Assembly (NCBI GenBank): GCA_024742765.1
Contig: JANSXT010000006.1
Location: 1 to 64,000 of the forward strand
Source of the DNA: Phyllobacteriaceae bacterium
Lineage (GTDB): Bacteria > Pseudomonadota > Alphaproteobacteria > Rhizobiales > Rhizobiaceae
Direction: 5' to 3'
Length of the DNA stretch: 64,000 nucleotides
Part shown: positions 19,448 to 28,298 of the stretch, in pieces
Position numbering within the stretch: the first letter of the stretch is position 1
How the letters are laid out: every line of letters begins with the position of its first letter
Program-made: the position numbers and the translations under genes
Notes under the pieces: model-generated
The model's database searches: none
Seen by the model: the letters and a program-made list of their open reading frames with translations, nothing else
Told to the model about the DNA's origin: nothing

Positions 19448-20410
19448 TCACCCCACTAAGACCGCCAAGACCCCGACCACAACCGCAAGCCCCGTCATCG
19501 CCCGCCAGAATATGGCGAGCGCCGCGTCGATGTCGTCCGGCCCCGCGTCCTTGCGTCCCGCATCGTTCATGAAGGGTTCGTCGGCGACGTCCTCGCCATA
19601 GTTGCGCGGGCCGCCAAGCGCGAGACCGGTCACCGCGGCCATGGCGCTCTCTGGCCAGCCGGCATTGGGCGAGCGGTGCAACTGGGCGTCGCGCATGACG
19701 GTGCGAGCACGGTCGCGCCAACGATCAAACCCGCCGGCCGCGACGATCAGGAGCGCCGTCAGCCGCGCCGGAAGCCAGTTCGCTAAATCGTCGAACCGTG
19801 CCGATGCGCGGCCGAATGCACGGTGCCGCTCGGTCTTGTGGCCGATCATCGAATCGGCGGTGTTCAGCATTTTGTAGGCGAACAGGCCCGGCAGGCCGAA
19901 GACGGCATACCAGAAGGCCGGCGCAACGACCCCGTCGGACGCGTTCTCGGCAAGGCTCTCGACCGCCGCGCGGCAAATGCCCGCTTCGTCCAGCGTTTCG
20001 GGGTCGCGCCCTACGATCTGCGCGACGGCCCGCCGTCCGCCATCGATGCCGCCGGCGCGCAGCCCCTGCGCCACCGCGCCGACATGATCGGCCAGCGACT
20101 TTTGCGCAAGAAACACCGCCACCAGCAATGCTTCAATCACAAATCCCGCGCCGCCCAGCGCGTCGAACAGATCGCCGAGAAACGTCCCCGCGACGATGGC
20201 ACCGATCATCAGCAAGGCGATCGTGGCAAAGCCGTTTTTCTCCCGCCGCGTGTCCAATGCGTCATCGTCATTGAAGCGGGCATCGGCCCAGCCGATCAGC
20301 TTGCCGAAGAGGGCCACGGGATGCGGCACACGCCGCCACAGCCAGTCCGGATCGCCGATCAGTCGATCGAGGATCAGGGCGGCAAAAAGGATCACGAGCG
20401 TTTCGGCCAT
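19448..20410 (-). CDS. cobD: Adenosylcobinamide-phosphate synthase CobD/CbiB
   Basis: A 320-residue polytopic membrane protein that joins (R)-1-amino-2-propanol O-2-phosphate to adenosylcobyric acid. Family blocks are visible: DRLIGDPDWLWRRVPHPVALFG at the N-terminus, then ESLAENASDGVVAPAFWY and NTADSMIGHKTERHRAFG. It starts the leftmost cobalamin gene block (cobD-cobC-cobB-cobA, all minus strand). CobC supplies its amino-alcohol phosphate and lies directly upstream. It converges with the peptide transporter operon across REP repeats. Confidence 0.95.
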   Translation of the reverse strand: MAETLVILFAALILDRLIGDPDWLWRRVPHPVALFGKLIGWADARFNDDDALDTRREKNGFATIALLMIGAIVAGTFLGDLFDALGGAGFVIEALLVAVFLAQKSLADHVGAVAQGLRAGGIDGGRRAVAQIVGRDPETLDEAGICRAAVESLAENASDGVVAPAFWYAVFGLPGLFAYKMLNTADSMIGHKTERHRAFGRASARFDDLANWLPARLTALLIVAAGGFDRWRDRARTVMRDAQLHRSPNAGWPESAMAAVTGLALGGPRNYGEDVADEPFMNDAGRKDAGPDDIDAALAIFWRAMTGLAVVVGVLAVLVG

Positions 20411-20428
20411 GGCGGCGTGATGGGCCGA

Positions 20429-21433
20429 TCAGACAGCCCGCGCAAGCGCCTTTTCGAGCCGCGCGAACGCCGCATCATCGCCCGGCAGGCCAAAGCGCAG
20501 CCAGGCAGCGTCCTTCTCGAACGCGCGCACCCAGATGCGTGCATCCGCCAGCACCTTGGCAATGGCCGGCGCACGGTCGTGATTGGCGAGCACGAACAGG
20601 TCCGTATGGCCGGCGATGGAAAAGCCATGCCGTTCAAGAAGGCCCGTCAGCCGCTGCCGGTCGCGCATCAGCCGCGTGCGCGTCTCGGCGATCCAGCCAA
20701 TGTCGCGCAGCGCCCGCCCGCCAATGTAAAGCGCCGGCCCCGGCACCGCCCATGGACCGAGCAGGCGGCGCAGCCGCGCCATGTCGCCCTGCGGGCCGAC
20801 CGCAAAGCCGAGCCGGATGCCGGCAAGGCCGAAAAACTTGCCGAACGAGCGCAAGACGATCAGGCCTTCGGCCTGGGTTTCGGGCACATAGGACGCTTCG
20901 GGCGCCACATCGGCAAAGGCTTCGTCGACGATCACTGTGCCATTGCGGGCCAAGAGCGCCGCCACCGCGTCGCGATCGGCTTCGCCATCGTGCCGGCCGC
21001 CATCGGGATTGTTCGGATTGCCGAAGACGACGCCGTCAAAACCATCCTCATAGGAGGGGATCGCGCGTACCGTGCCGACCACCCGGTCCGGCGTTGAAAG
21101 GCACCAGTCATATTCGCCATAGGTCGGCGTGACGATGCCGATACGCCGGTTGGTGCCGATCAGATCGCCGAGCCGCTGAATGATGGCCTGTGTCCCCGGC
21201 GCGGCGACAATCGCCGCTCCTTCCGGCACGCCGTAATAGGCGCGCGCGGCATCGAGACAATAATCTTCGAGACTGGCTTCGGGCAGCCGTTCCCACACTT
21301 CGGCGGGGATCGGCGGCACGGGCCATGGCACCGGATTGATGCCGGTCGACAGATCCAGCCAGTCGGCATGAACGCCGCCATGTTCGGCGACAGCCCGGTC
21401 GAGCGACCCGCCATGGTGCGGAGGACGTGCCAT
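20429..21433 (-). CDS. cobC: L-threonine-O-3-phosphate decarboxylase CobC
   Basis: A 334-residue fold-type I PLP enzyme. The PLP lysine lies in SFGKFFGLAGIRLGF and the Asn/Asp contacts in GNPNNPDG and IVDEAFAD. It decarboxylates threonine phosphate to aminopropanol phosphate, the nucleotide-loop linker of cobalamin. Start ATG 21433 overlaps the cobB stop (TGATG), which decides it over an in-frame start at 21463. It lies upstream of cobD, whose product consumes its product. Confidence 0.94.
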   Translation of the reverse strand: MARPPHHGGSLDRAVAEHGGVHADWLDLSTGINPVPWPVPPIPAEVWERLPEASLEDYCLDAARAYYGVPEGAAIVAAPGTQAIIQRLGDLIGTNRRIGIVTPTYGEYDWCLSTPDRVVGTVRAIPSYEDGFDGVVFGNPNNPDGGRHDGEADRDAVAALLARNGTVIVDEAFADVAPEASYVPETQAEGLIVLRSFGKFFGLAGIRLGFAVGPQGDMARLRRLLGPWAVPGPALYIGGRALRDIGWIAETRTRLMRDRQRLTGLLERHGFSIAGHTDLFVLANHDRAPAIAKVLADARIWVRAFEKDAAWLRFGLPGDDAAFARLEKALARAV

Positions 21434-22734
21434 CAATCCACCCTGTCGATCACGTGGCACCATGATCCGGAGACGGTGCCGACTCGGCGCCCATAGTGCC
21501 CCAGATCGGCGCCCTGTGCATCGCGCACTGCAAAAAGCGTCTCGCCCGGGCCCTCGCGTGTCACGGTTGCATAGTGGAACTCATGCGCGGTCAGTTTCAT
21601 CGGCCAGGGTGCGCCTGCCAGAGGCGCGAGCCGGCGATAGCCCAGATGCCGCGTGCGGGTGGCAAAGCTGGTCTCGACGGGCAGGAAACCCAGCATGGCG
21701 TGAGGCGCGCCATCGGCATCGGTCAGCCCTTCGCCCAGAACCATGTAGCCGCCGCACTCGCCATAGATCGCAGTGCCCCGGTCGCGCGCGGCCTCCATGC
21801 CCGTCTTGAACCGTGTTGCGCCGGCGATCGATCCAGCATGCAGTTCCGGATAGCCGCCGGGCAGGAACACCGCGTCAGCATCGGACGCCGGCGCCTCGTC
21901 GGCAAGCGGCGAGAAGAAGGACAGTTCGGCGCCCTGCGCCCGCCAGCCATCCAGCAGATGCGGATAGGCAAAGGCAAAGGCGATGTCGCGGGCAATGGCG
22001 ATACGCTGACCGAGCGGTGGCAGGCGGGAGACGGGGGCCAGTTCGCCTCCCTCATCCTGAGCCTGTCGAAGCGCGAGGTTCGCCAGCGCATCCAGATCGC
22101 AAGCGTCCGCCATCACCGTGCCGGCATGGGCGATGAAGGCTTCGAGCGCTTCATGCTCACGCGCCTGTACGAGACCGAGATGGCGCTCGGGCAGCGAAAG
22201 CCCCTTATCGCCCGGTACCACGCCGAGCACCGGGACACCGAGCGGTTCGAGCGCCGCGCGCAGCATCGTTTCGTGCCGCGTGCTGCCGACCCGGTTAAGG
22301 ACCACGCCAGCGAAGGTGAGATCGGGTCGGTGGTCGCGATAGCCGGACACCAAGGCGGCAACCGACTGCGCCATGCGCGACGCATCGACGACAAAGACGA
22401 TCGGCAGGCCCAGAAGCGCGGCGAGATCGGCCGCGCTGCCCGTGCCGTCCGCCGCGCCGTCGAACAGGCCCATCATCGCTTCGGTAACCAGAAGTCTTTC
22501 AACGCCGCGGTTTGCCGCCAGCGCCTGTATCAGCACCGGCCGCATCGCCCACGGGTCGAGATTGATGCACGTCTCGCCGCTGGCCGCCGCATGGAAGGCC
22601 GGATCGATATAGTCCGGCCCCGCCTTGGCCGGCGCCAGCGCATGACCCGCATCGCGCAGCGCACGCAAAAGCCCGAGCGTGACCACCGTCTTGCCGCTGC
22701 CCGAATGGGGCGCGGCGACGACAAATCCGTTCAT
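21433..22734 (-). CDS. cobB: Hydrogenobyrinic/cobyrinic acid a,c-diamide synthase
   Basis: A 433-residue ATP-dependent amidotransferase. An N-terminal dethiobiotin-synthetase-like domain has the P-loop PHSGSGKT. A C-terminal class I glutamine amidotransferase domain has the nucleophile in YGECGGYMVLG. It amidates the a and c side chains of the corrin ring before (aerobic) or after (anaerobic) cobalt insertion. A nine-codon piece coding LRQAQDEGG (22051-22077), in the linker between the domains, is read from a REP-like sequence. It overlaps cobA upstream (ATGA) and cobC downstream. Confidence 0.95.
   Translation of the reverse strand: MNGFVVAAPHSGSGKTVVTLGLLRALRDAGHALAPAKAGPDYIDPAFHAAASGETCINLDPWAMRPVLIQALAANRGVERLLVTEAMMGLFDGAADGTGSAADLAALLGLPIVFVVDASRMAQSVAALVSGYRDHRPDLTFAGVVLNRVGSTRHETMLRAALEPLGVPVLGVVPGDKGLSLPERHLGLVQAREHEALEAFIAHAGTVMADACDLDALANLALRQAQDEGGELAPVSRLPPLGQRIAIARDIAFAFAYPHLLDGWRAQGAELSFFSPLADEAPASDADAVFLPGGYPELHAGSIAGATRFKTGMEAARDRGTAIYGECGGYMVLGEGLTDADGAPHAMLGFLPVETSFATRTRHLGYRRLAPLAGAPWPMKLTAHEFHYATVTREGPGETLFAVRDAQGADLGHYGRRVGTVSGSWCHVIDRVD
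22051..22077. repeat. REP-like fragment inside cobB
   Basis: The sequence CTCATCCTGAGCCTGTCGAA and what follows resembles one arm of the CTCATCCTGAG-type palindromes, such as the one at 19312-19330. It is read in frame by cobB as part of the peptide LRQAQDEGG, in the linker region between the synthetase and glutaminase domains, where an insertion should be tolerated. Confidence 0.55.
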
Positions 22735-23624
22735 CCCGTCTCGTCCCGGCGGCGCGCGCCCAGCGGATCGGGATCGAGCACACGGCCCGATGTGAGCGCG
22801 CCGAGCCAGTCGAGCCCCGAGCGCAGGCGCACCACCTCGCCGACGACGACAATCGCCGGCGGCTCAAGCCCTGAGGCGGCCACATCAGCTTCAGCGCGCG
22901 CCAACGTGGTCTCCAAAACCTGCTGCCGGTCGGTCGCCGCGTTGCAGACAAAGGCGACCGGTTCGCTTGGCGCGCGGCCCTCTTCGATCAGCCGGCCGGC
23001 GATCGCACCGATATGCTTCATCGCCATATACATGACGATCACCGGAGAGCCCCTGGCGACATGGTGCCAATCGATCGCATCGGGCATGACGCCGCCCGAA
23101 TCATGACCCGTGAGGAAAGTGACGGCATGGTTGGTGTCGCGATGGGTCGCCGGAATGCCGGCATAGGCGAGGCCGCCAATCCCGGCCGTCACGCCCGGCA
23201 CGATGCGGAACGGCACACCGTGCGCGGCGAGCGTCAGCGCCTCTTCCCCGCCGCGCCCGAAGACGAACGGATCGCCGCCCTTCAGCCGCAACACGCGCTT
23301 GCCGGCGCGGGCCAACTCAACAAGGCGCAGCGAGATGTCGCGCTGTTTGGCGGACGGCTTGCCGCCGCGTTTTCCCGCATATTCGAGCGTTGCGCCGGGC
23401 CGGGCCAGCTTGAGGCATCGCGGATCGACCAGCGCGTCATGGACGATTACATCGGCGTTGCCGAGCGCGTGCGCCGCATGCAGCGTCAAAAGGCCCGGAT
23501 CGCCGGGGCCGGCCCCCACAAGCCAGACATGACCGGGCAAAAAGTCCGGCGCGGTCTCGGGCCACATGTTTGGCGATCCAAGAGGGTTGGTCATCGGCGG
23601 CGGGCCGTCTTCATGTCGCGTCAC
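22731..23624 (-). CDS. cobA: Uroporphyrinogen-III C-methyltransferase
   Basis: A 297-residue SAM-dependent tetrapyrrole methylase that makes precorrin-2, the entry step to the corrin branch. Signatures: VWLVGAGPGDPGLLTLHAA near the N-terminus, VIVHDALVD, and RLKGGDPFVFGRGGEE. It is the stand-alone CobA type with no CysG oxidase/chelatase domain. GTG 23624 is the longest plausible start (AGGTGAGGG in front); ATG 23594 is an alternative. It is divergent from cbiD with only 20 bases between them, so the two operons must share a promoter region. Confidence 0.94.
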   Translation of the reverse strand: MTRHEDGPPPMTNPLGSPNMWPETAPDFLPGHVWLVGAGPGDPGLLTLHAAHALGNADVIVHDALVDPRCLKLARPGATLEYAGKRGGKPSAKQRDISLRLVELARAGKRVLRLKGGDPFVFGRGGEEALTLAAHGVPFRIVPGVTAGIGGLAYAGIPATHRDTNHAVTFLTGHDSGGVMPDAIDWHHVARGSPVIVMYMAMKHIGAIAGRLIEEGRAPSEPVAFVCNAATDRQQVLETTLARAEADVAASGLEPPAIVVVGEVVRLRSGLDWLGALTSGRVLDPDPLGARRRDETG

Positions 23625-23644
23625 CCCTCACCTATAAGACAGCG

Positions 23645-24772
23645 ATGAGCGCCACGCCACCATCTCATACGGAGCCCGACGCCGGAGCGCGCAAGCCCGG
23701 CGGCCCGCTGCGGCGCGGCTGGACGACGGGCGCCTGCGCGACGGCTGCCACCAAGGCCGCGCTGACCGCGCTGCTGACGGGCGACTTTCCAGACCCGGTG
23801 ACGATCACCCTGCCCAAAGGCGAAATGCCCGCCTTCGCCCTCGCCCATGAACGCGTCGGCGACGGCTTCGCCGAAACCGGCATCGTCAAGGATGCGGGCG
23901 ATGATCCGGACGTAACCCATGGCGCCATGGTGATCGCGCACGTCGAACGGGGCAAGCCGGAAAGCGGCATCATGTTTCATGCCGGCGACGGCGTGGGCAC
24001 CGTCACCCGGCCGGGTCTGCCGATCGGGCCAGGGCATGCGGCGATCAACCCTGTGCCGCGCCGGATGATGAGCGAAATCATCGAAGAGGTCTGCGCCGAA
24101 CACGGTGTCGCGCCAGACATCGCGGTGACGATCTCTGTGCCCGGTGGCGCCGCGATCGCGAAAAAGACCTGGAACCCGCGCCTCGGCATCATCGGCGGCA
24201 TCTCGATCCTCGGCACGACCGGGATCGTCCATCCGTTTTCCTGCGCGGCGTGGATCCACTCGATCCATCGCGGCATCGATGTGGCCCGCGCCGCCGGGCT
24301 CGACCATGTGCTCGGTTCGACCGGCTCGACCTCGGAGACTGCCGCTCAGGCGCTCTACGGCTTGCCGGAAGTCGCGCTGCTCGACATGGGCGATTTCGCC
24401 GGCGGGCTGATAAAATATCTACGGGCCCATCCGGTGCCGAAACTGACCATCGCCGGCGGCTTCGCCAAGATCACCAAGCTGGCGCAGGGCGCGCTCGACC
24501 TGCATTCGGCGCGCAGCCAAGTCGACATGGCGTTTCTCGCCGATCTTGCCGGCGAGCGGTTGAATCAGGACATGAAGGCGCGGATTCTGTTCGCCAACAC
24601 CGCCGCGCAAGTGCTTGAAATCATGAGTGATACGAAAATCGACATCGCGGCCGACGTGGCCGACCGCGCCTTGGCGACGGTAATCGCCACGCTGCGCGGC
24701 GCGCCTGTCCAGGCCGAGATCATCATTGTCGACCGCAAGGGCGCGATCATCGCGCGGACGGAGTTTTCGTGA
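23645..24772 (+). CDS. cbiD: Cobalt-precorrin-5B C1-methyltransferase CbiD
   Basis: A 375-residue CbiD. Family blocks include LRRGWTTGACATAATKAAL near the N-terminus, VPGGAAIAKKTWNPRLGI and GGISILGTTGIVHPFS. CbiD performs the C1 methylation of the anaerobic-type pathway; aerobic-type pathways use the unrelated CobF instead, and none is seen here. The ATG at 23645 is 20 bases from the divergent cobA start. It overlaps cobK by ATGA, and CobK acts shortly afterwards on the ring. Confidence 0.95.
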   Translation: MSATPPSHTEPDAGARKPGGPLRRGWTTGACATAATKAALTALLTGDFPDPVTITLPKGEMPAFALAHERVGDGFAETGIVKDAGDDPDVTHGAMVIAHVERGKPESGIMFHAGDGVGTVTRPGLPIGPGHAAINPVPRRMMSEIIEEVCAEHGVAPDIAVTISVPGGAAIAKKTWNPRLGIIGGISILGTTGIVHPFSCAAWIHSIHRGIDVARAAGLDHVLGSTGSTSETAAQALYGLPEVALLDMGDFAGGLIKYLRAHPVPKLTIAGGFAKITKLAQGALDLHSARSQVDMAFLADLAGERLNQDMKARILFANTAAQVLEIMSDTKIDIAADVADRALATVIATLRGAPVQAEIIIVDRKGAIIARTEFS

Positions 24773-25446
24773 GCGAGACCGTGCTCATTCTGGGCGGCAC
24801 GCGCGAAGCCGTGGCCATCGCAAAAGAGCTGACAGGCCAGCATCCCGACTGGCGCATCATCACCTCTCTGGCCGGCCGGACGGCCGAGCCGGAACCGGTC
24901 GCCGGTGAGGCCCGCATCGGCGGCTTCGGCGGCATCGCCGGACTCGCCGACTTCCTGCGCGGCGAGCGCGTCACCAGACTGATAGACGCGACCCACCCCT
25001 ATGCCCGCCGGATATCGGCGAACGCCAAGGAAGCCGCGGCCCTGGCCGGCGTGCAGCTGGATGTCCGCGTTCGCCCGTCATGGGCCCCTCAGCGGGGCGA
25101 CGATTGGCGGGAAGTGGCTTCCGAAGCGGACGCCGCAGCAGCGATCCCGCCCGGCGGGCGCGTCTTTCTAGCGCTCGGCCGCCAGCATCTGAAACCGTTC
25201 GCGGAGCGCGATGACGTGTTCTTCGTGGTGCGCATGGTCGACCCACCCGCATCGCCGCTGCCGCTGGCCGGACACGCGATCGTCACGGGCAAGCCTGGTC
25301 CGGCAAGCGAGGAAGAGCGTCTGCTCCGCGACCATGCGATTACCCACATCGTCTGCCGCAACTCGGGCGGCGACGGCGCCTATGGCAAGATCGAAGCCGC
25401 CCGCACGCTTTCCATCCCGGTCATCATGATCGCCAGGCCGGGCTGA
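24769..25446 (+). CDS. cobK: (Cobalt-)precorrin-6A reductase CobK/CbiJ
   Basis: A 225-residue NADPH-dependent reductase of the CbiJ/CobK family. It shows LILGGTREAVAIAKEL at the N-terminus, DATHPYARRISANA in the middle and VCRNSGGDGAYGKIEAAR near the C-terminus. It reduces precorrin-6A or its cobalt form to dihydro-precorrin-6. It is translationally coupled to cbiD. The cobalt or metal-free version cannot be decided from this protein. Confidence 0.94.
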   Translation: MSETVLILGGTREAVAIAKELTGQHPDWRIITSLAGRTAEPEPVAGEARIGGFGGIAGLADFLRGERVTRLIDATHPYARRISANAKEAAALAGVQLDVRVRPSWAPQRGDDWREVASEADAAAAIPPGGRVFLALGRQHLKPFAERDDVFFVVRMVDPPASPLPLAGHAIVTGKPGPASEEERLLRDHAITHIVCRNSGGDGAYGKIEAARTLSIPVIMIARPG

Positions 25447-25511
25447 TCGAACCACCCGTTCACCACGCCCTCCCCGCGCCACGCGGCAACGCGTCGGTTG
25501 GCTCTTGCACG

Positions 25512-25549
25512 TATTCAGCATTCATGTTAATTAACATAAATGCTAAATA
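25512..25549. promoter_or_regulatory. Palindromic operator at the arsR-type gene start
   Basis: Two 19-base half-sites meet at 25530/25531 (left TATTCAGCATTCATGTTAA, right its complement with two mismatches). The region is strikingly AT-rich inside GC-rich DNA and overlaps the ATG at 25540. ArsR-family repressors bind such imperfect 12-2-12 type palindromes at their own promoters, so self-repression of the whole cluster is likely. Confidence 0.7.
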
Positions 25550-25920
25550 CATCCGATGCCCAAATCCTCGACGCCACCTTCGCCGCCCTGGCCGATCCGA
25601 CCCGGCGTGCGGTTCTCGCGCAACTGGCCGACAAGGGCGAAGCGACCGTCACCGAACTCGCCGGACCGTTCGACATGTCCCTGCCCGGCTTTTCGCGGCA
25701 TCTGAAGGTGCTGGAAAAGGCCGGACTGATCGAGCGGTCGCGACAGGCCCAGTTCCGCCCCTGCACGATCAATCCCGAGCCGCTGAAGGAGGCCGCCGAC
25801 TGGCTCGCCGACTATCGCAAGCTCTGGGAGGCGCGCTTCGACCGGCTCGATGCGCTGCTTGCCGAACTGCAATCCGAGCCGACCTCGACCGAAAAGGAGG
25901 ACGATAATGGCCAACGCTGA
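25540..25920 (+). CDS. ArsR family transcriptional regulator
   Basis: A 126-residue winged-helix repressor of the type often found next to AHSA1/SRPBCC genes. The DNA-binding helices read ATVTELAGPFDMSLPGFSRHLKVLEKAGLI. No metal-binding Cys cluster of the classical ArsR (ELCVCDL) is present, so the signal is probably not a metal. The start codon lies inside a 38-base palindrome. The downstream SRPBCC gene starts within its last codons, so they are co-transcribed. Confidence 0.92.
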   Translation: MLNTSDAQILDATFAALADPTRRAVLAQLADKGEATVTELAGPFDMSLPGFSRHLKVLEKAGLIERSRQAQFRPCTINPEPLKEAADWLADYRKLWEARFDRLDALLAELQSEPTSTEKEDDNGQR

Positions 25921-26842
25921 AACCATCGTCGAAGCGCCCGCCGACAAACCGGTGATCATCGTCCGCCGCCGCTTCAAGGCGCCGCCGGACCTGGTCTTCC
26001 GCGCCTGGACCGATGCGGAACTGTTGCGCCAATGGTGGCTCGGCCCGCCCGGCATGGTGATGCTCCGCTGCGACATCGACGCGCGCAAGGGTGGCTCGTG
26101 GCGCATGGAGCAGCAGGATGCCGATGGCAATGTCTACGCCTTTTACGGCGAATATCTCGAATTCGACCCACCGCGCCGGCTAAGCCAGACCTTCCGCATG
26201 GACATGGACGGGCTGCGCGAACCGCCGATCGAAGAAACGCTCGAATTCGCCGAAGACGGAGACGGCACGCTGGTGACCGGGCGGTCGCTCTGCCCGTCCA
26301 TGGAAGCGCGCAACGGCATGATCGCATCGGGCATGGAAGAGGGCATGAACGCCAGCTTCGACCGCTTGGTCGATGTCCTTGCCCAGGAGCATAAGGGCGT
26401 CGCGCTCACCATCGACCGCGTGTTCGATGCGCCGATCGGCCTTGTCTGGCAGTGTTTCACCCGCACGGAGCATATCGACCGCTGGATGGCGCCGGACGGC
26501 TTTGAGATCGTCGACCAGCAGGCCGACCTGACCGTCGGCAGGACATGGCGCACCCATATGCGCCACCCCGAGCATGGCGACTGGCATGTCGGCGGCACCT
26601 ACCGCCACATCGACGCCAACGAGCGGTTGGTCTTTACCCACAAATGGACCGATACGCCGAACGGCCCGGGCGATGAGACGCTCGTCACCATCGAATTCGT
26701 GGCGAGGGGCAACAGAACCCATATGCGCTTCACGCATAGCGGATTTGCCGACCGGAGCACGCGTGACGGCCATCGCGGCGGCTGGCTGGAAACATTGAGC
26801 CACCTCGAAACCCATCTGGCAAAGCTCGCGGAGGCTGCGTGA
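25907..26842 (+). CDS. Tandem SRPBCC (AHSA1-like) domain protein
   Basis: A 311-residue protein made of two consecutive AHSA1/START-like domains, about residues 10-155 and 160-308. Each starts with the family pattern RRFKAPPDLVFRAWTDAE or RVFDAPIGLVWQCFTRTE. Such folds make a hydrophobic ligand pocket. Most homologues have only one domain, so this is a fusion or internal duplication. It has a strong AAGGAGG ribosome site at 25894-25900. It lies in the ArsR-led cluster; the ligand is unknown. Confidence 0.88.
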   Translation: MANAETIVEAPADKPVIIVRRRFKAPPDLVFRAWTDAELLRQWWLGPPGMVMLRCDIDARKGGSWRMEQQDADGNVYAFYGEYLEFDPPRRLSQTFRMDMDGLREPPIEETLEFAEDGDGTLVTGRSLCPSMEARNGMIASGMEEGMNASFDRLVDVLAQEHKGVALTIDRVFDAPIGLVWQCFTRTEHIDRWMAPDGFEIVDQQADLTVGRTWRTHMRHPEHGDWHVGGTYRHIDANERLVFTHKWTDTPNGPGDETLVTIEFVARGNRTHMRFTHSGFADRSTRDGHRGGWLETLSHLETHLAKLAEAA

Positions 26843-27267
26843 TGGCGGTGTCGATCACATGCAATTGCGGCGCGGTCGAAATCACGCTCGACGGCGAACC
26901 GCTCGACCAGTTTTTCTGCCACTGCAGTGACTGCCGCGCATCCAGCGGCGGCGCCTATTCTCTCGCCGCTGTCTATCCGGAGGACTCCGTCCACCTCAAA
27001 AGGGGCGCACTTGCCGGCTCGATCATCCGCACGATGCCGCGCCACCATTGCGCGGCCTGCGGCACGCAGATGACCGCGGAACCCGGAGCCGGAATGATCG
27101 GCATCAAGGCCGACCGCTTGCCGCCCGGTTCGTTCCGGCCGGCCTTCCATATCCATTGCGCGTCGGCCGTTCTGCCGGTGATCGACGCACTCCCCCACTT
27201 TGCCGACATGCCCGCCCAATGGGGCGGGTCCGGCAAAGAGGTCGATTGGAAGGACACCGCGTCATGA
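26842..27267 (+). CDS. GFA/CENP-V family zinc protein
   Basis: A 141-residue GFA-family protein with its zinc Cys pairs in CNCGAVEI, CHCSDCRASSGG and HCAACGTQM. The family is named after a glutathione-dependent formaldehyde-activating enzyme, but most members have no proven activity. ATG 26842 overlaps the preceding stop (TGATG), and its stop overlaps the next start (ATGA), so it is translated together with the SRPBCC genes. Confidence 0.9.
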   Translation: MAVSITCNCGAVEITLDGEPLDQFFCHCSDCRASSGGAYSLAAVYPEDSVHLKRGALAGSIIRTMPRHHCAACGTQMTAEPGAGMIGIKADRLPPGSFRPAFHIHCASAVLPVIDALPHFADMPAQWGGSGKEVDWKDTAS

Positions 27268-27743
27268 CCGTCGCCCACGAGAAAATCGAGATCGAACGCA
27301 TATTCGACGCGCCGGTCGTGCTGGTCTGGCGCGCCTGGTCGGAGCCCGCGCAGCGCGAGCGATGGCAGAACCCCTCGTCAAGCTGGACCATGGTGTTCGA
27401 GAATTACGATCTGCGCACCGGCGGCACGGAGGTCTGCCATTGCGGGCCGGGCGACGAGATGATTGTGCACTTCACCTCCCACTATCCCGAAGTGGTGCCG
27501 GAAAAACGCATCGTCTTCACCACCATCACCGCCGACGATGAGCATGTCGCCTCGGTCGCGGCGACCAGCGTCGAATTCGAGGAGGATGGCGGCAAGACGA
27601 CCATGCGCTTTGTCGAATCGATCGCCTTCATCGACGAACGCGAAAATCTCGCCGACCGCACCATGGGCACCGAGGCATCCATCGACAAGCTTGTCGAAGT
27701 GATCGAGGCCGAAACCGCAAAGGAGCCGCACCATGCCGGCTGA
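27264..27743 (+). CDS. SRPBCC (AHSA1-like) domain protein
   Basis: A 159-residue single-domain AHSA1-like protein. It shows the opening IERIFDAPVVLVWRAWSEP and the C-terminal helix TEASIDKLVEVIEAE. It is the second SRPBCC gene of the ArsR cluster. A fragment resembling its C-terminal helix is found at 28918-29004, evidence of a lost paralogue. Function unknown; a ligand-binding role is assumed from the fold. Confidence 0.88.
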   Translation: MTVAHEKIEIERIFDAPVVLVWRAWSEPAQRERWQNPSSSWTMVFENYDLRTGGTEVCHCGPGDEMIVHFTSHYPEVVPEKRIVFTTITADDEHVASVAATSVEFEEDGGKTTMRFVESIAFIDERENLADRTMGTEASIDKLVEVIEAETAKEPHHAG

Positions 27744-28275
27744 AACGATCGTCGAAACGCCCGGCAGTGACATTGTCCTGATCCGCGAATTCGACGCGCC
27801 GCCCGAGCTGATGTGGCGTGTGTGGATGGAGGCGGACCTGCTCGCGCGCTGGTTCGGGCCGGAGGGGTTCACCAATCACGACTGTATCGTCGAACCCGAA
27901 GTCGGCGGCCGCTGGCAAGCGATCATGCGCGGGCCGAAGGGCACCGAATTCGATCAGGATTATCCGATCAAATCGACGATCGTCGCGCTCGATCCGCCCT
28001 ACCGGCTGGTCGCCGCCGGCGGCAGCGAGGAATATCCCGACGACTGGATGGAGCAGTATAACAGCTTCATGGCCGCCGACGCGCGGGAAACGAGCGTCGA
28101 CATCGTGATGGAGGTGACGCTTGAGCCTCTTCCCGGCGGCCGCACCCGCCAGACCATGCGCCAGACGTTCAAATCACCCGAGGCGCGCGACGCTGCATTG
28201 AAAATGGGCGCCGAACAGGGCTGGAACGGCAGCTTCATCAAGCTGGACGGATTGCTCGAGACCCTGCCGGGCTAA
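27733..28275 (+). CDS. SRPBCC (AHSA1-like) domain protein
   Basis: A 180-residue AHSA1-like protein (IREFDAPPELMWRVWMEADLLARWFGP; final helix GWNGSFIKLDGLLETL). ATG 27733 lies just before the stop of the preceding SRPBCC gene and is preceded by an AAAGGAG ribosome site. It is the third SRPBCC gene of the cluster. Proteins of this subgroup are often annotated as activator-of-Hsp90-like, but no chaperone link is visible here. Confidence 0.88.
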   Translation: MPAETIVETPGSDIVLIREFDAPPELMWRVWMEADLLARWFGPEGFTNHDCIVEPEVGGRWQAIMRGPKGTEFDQDYPIKSTIVALDPPYRLVAAGGSEEYPDDWMEQYNSFMAADARETSVDIVMEVTLEPLPGGRTRQTMRQTFKSPEARDAALKMGAEQGWNGSFIKLDGLLETLPG

Positions 28276-28298
28276 CGCATGCCCCAACACGGAGACCG

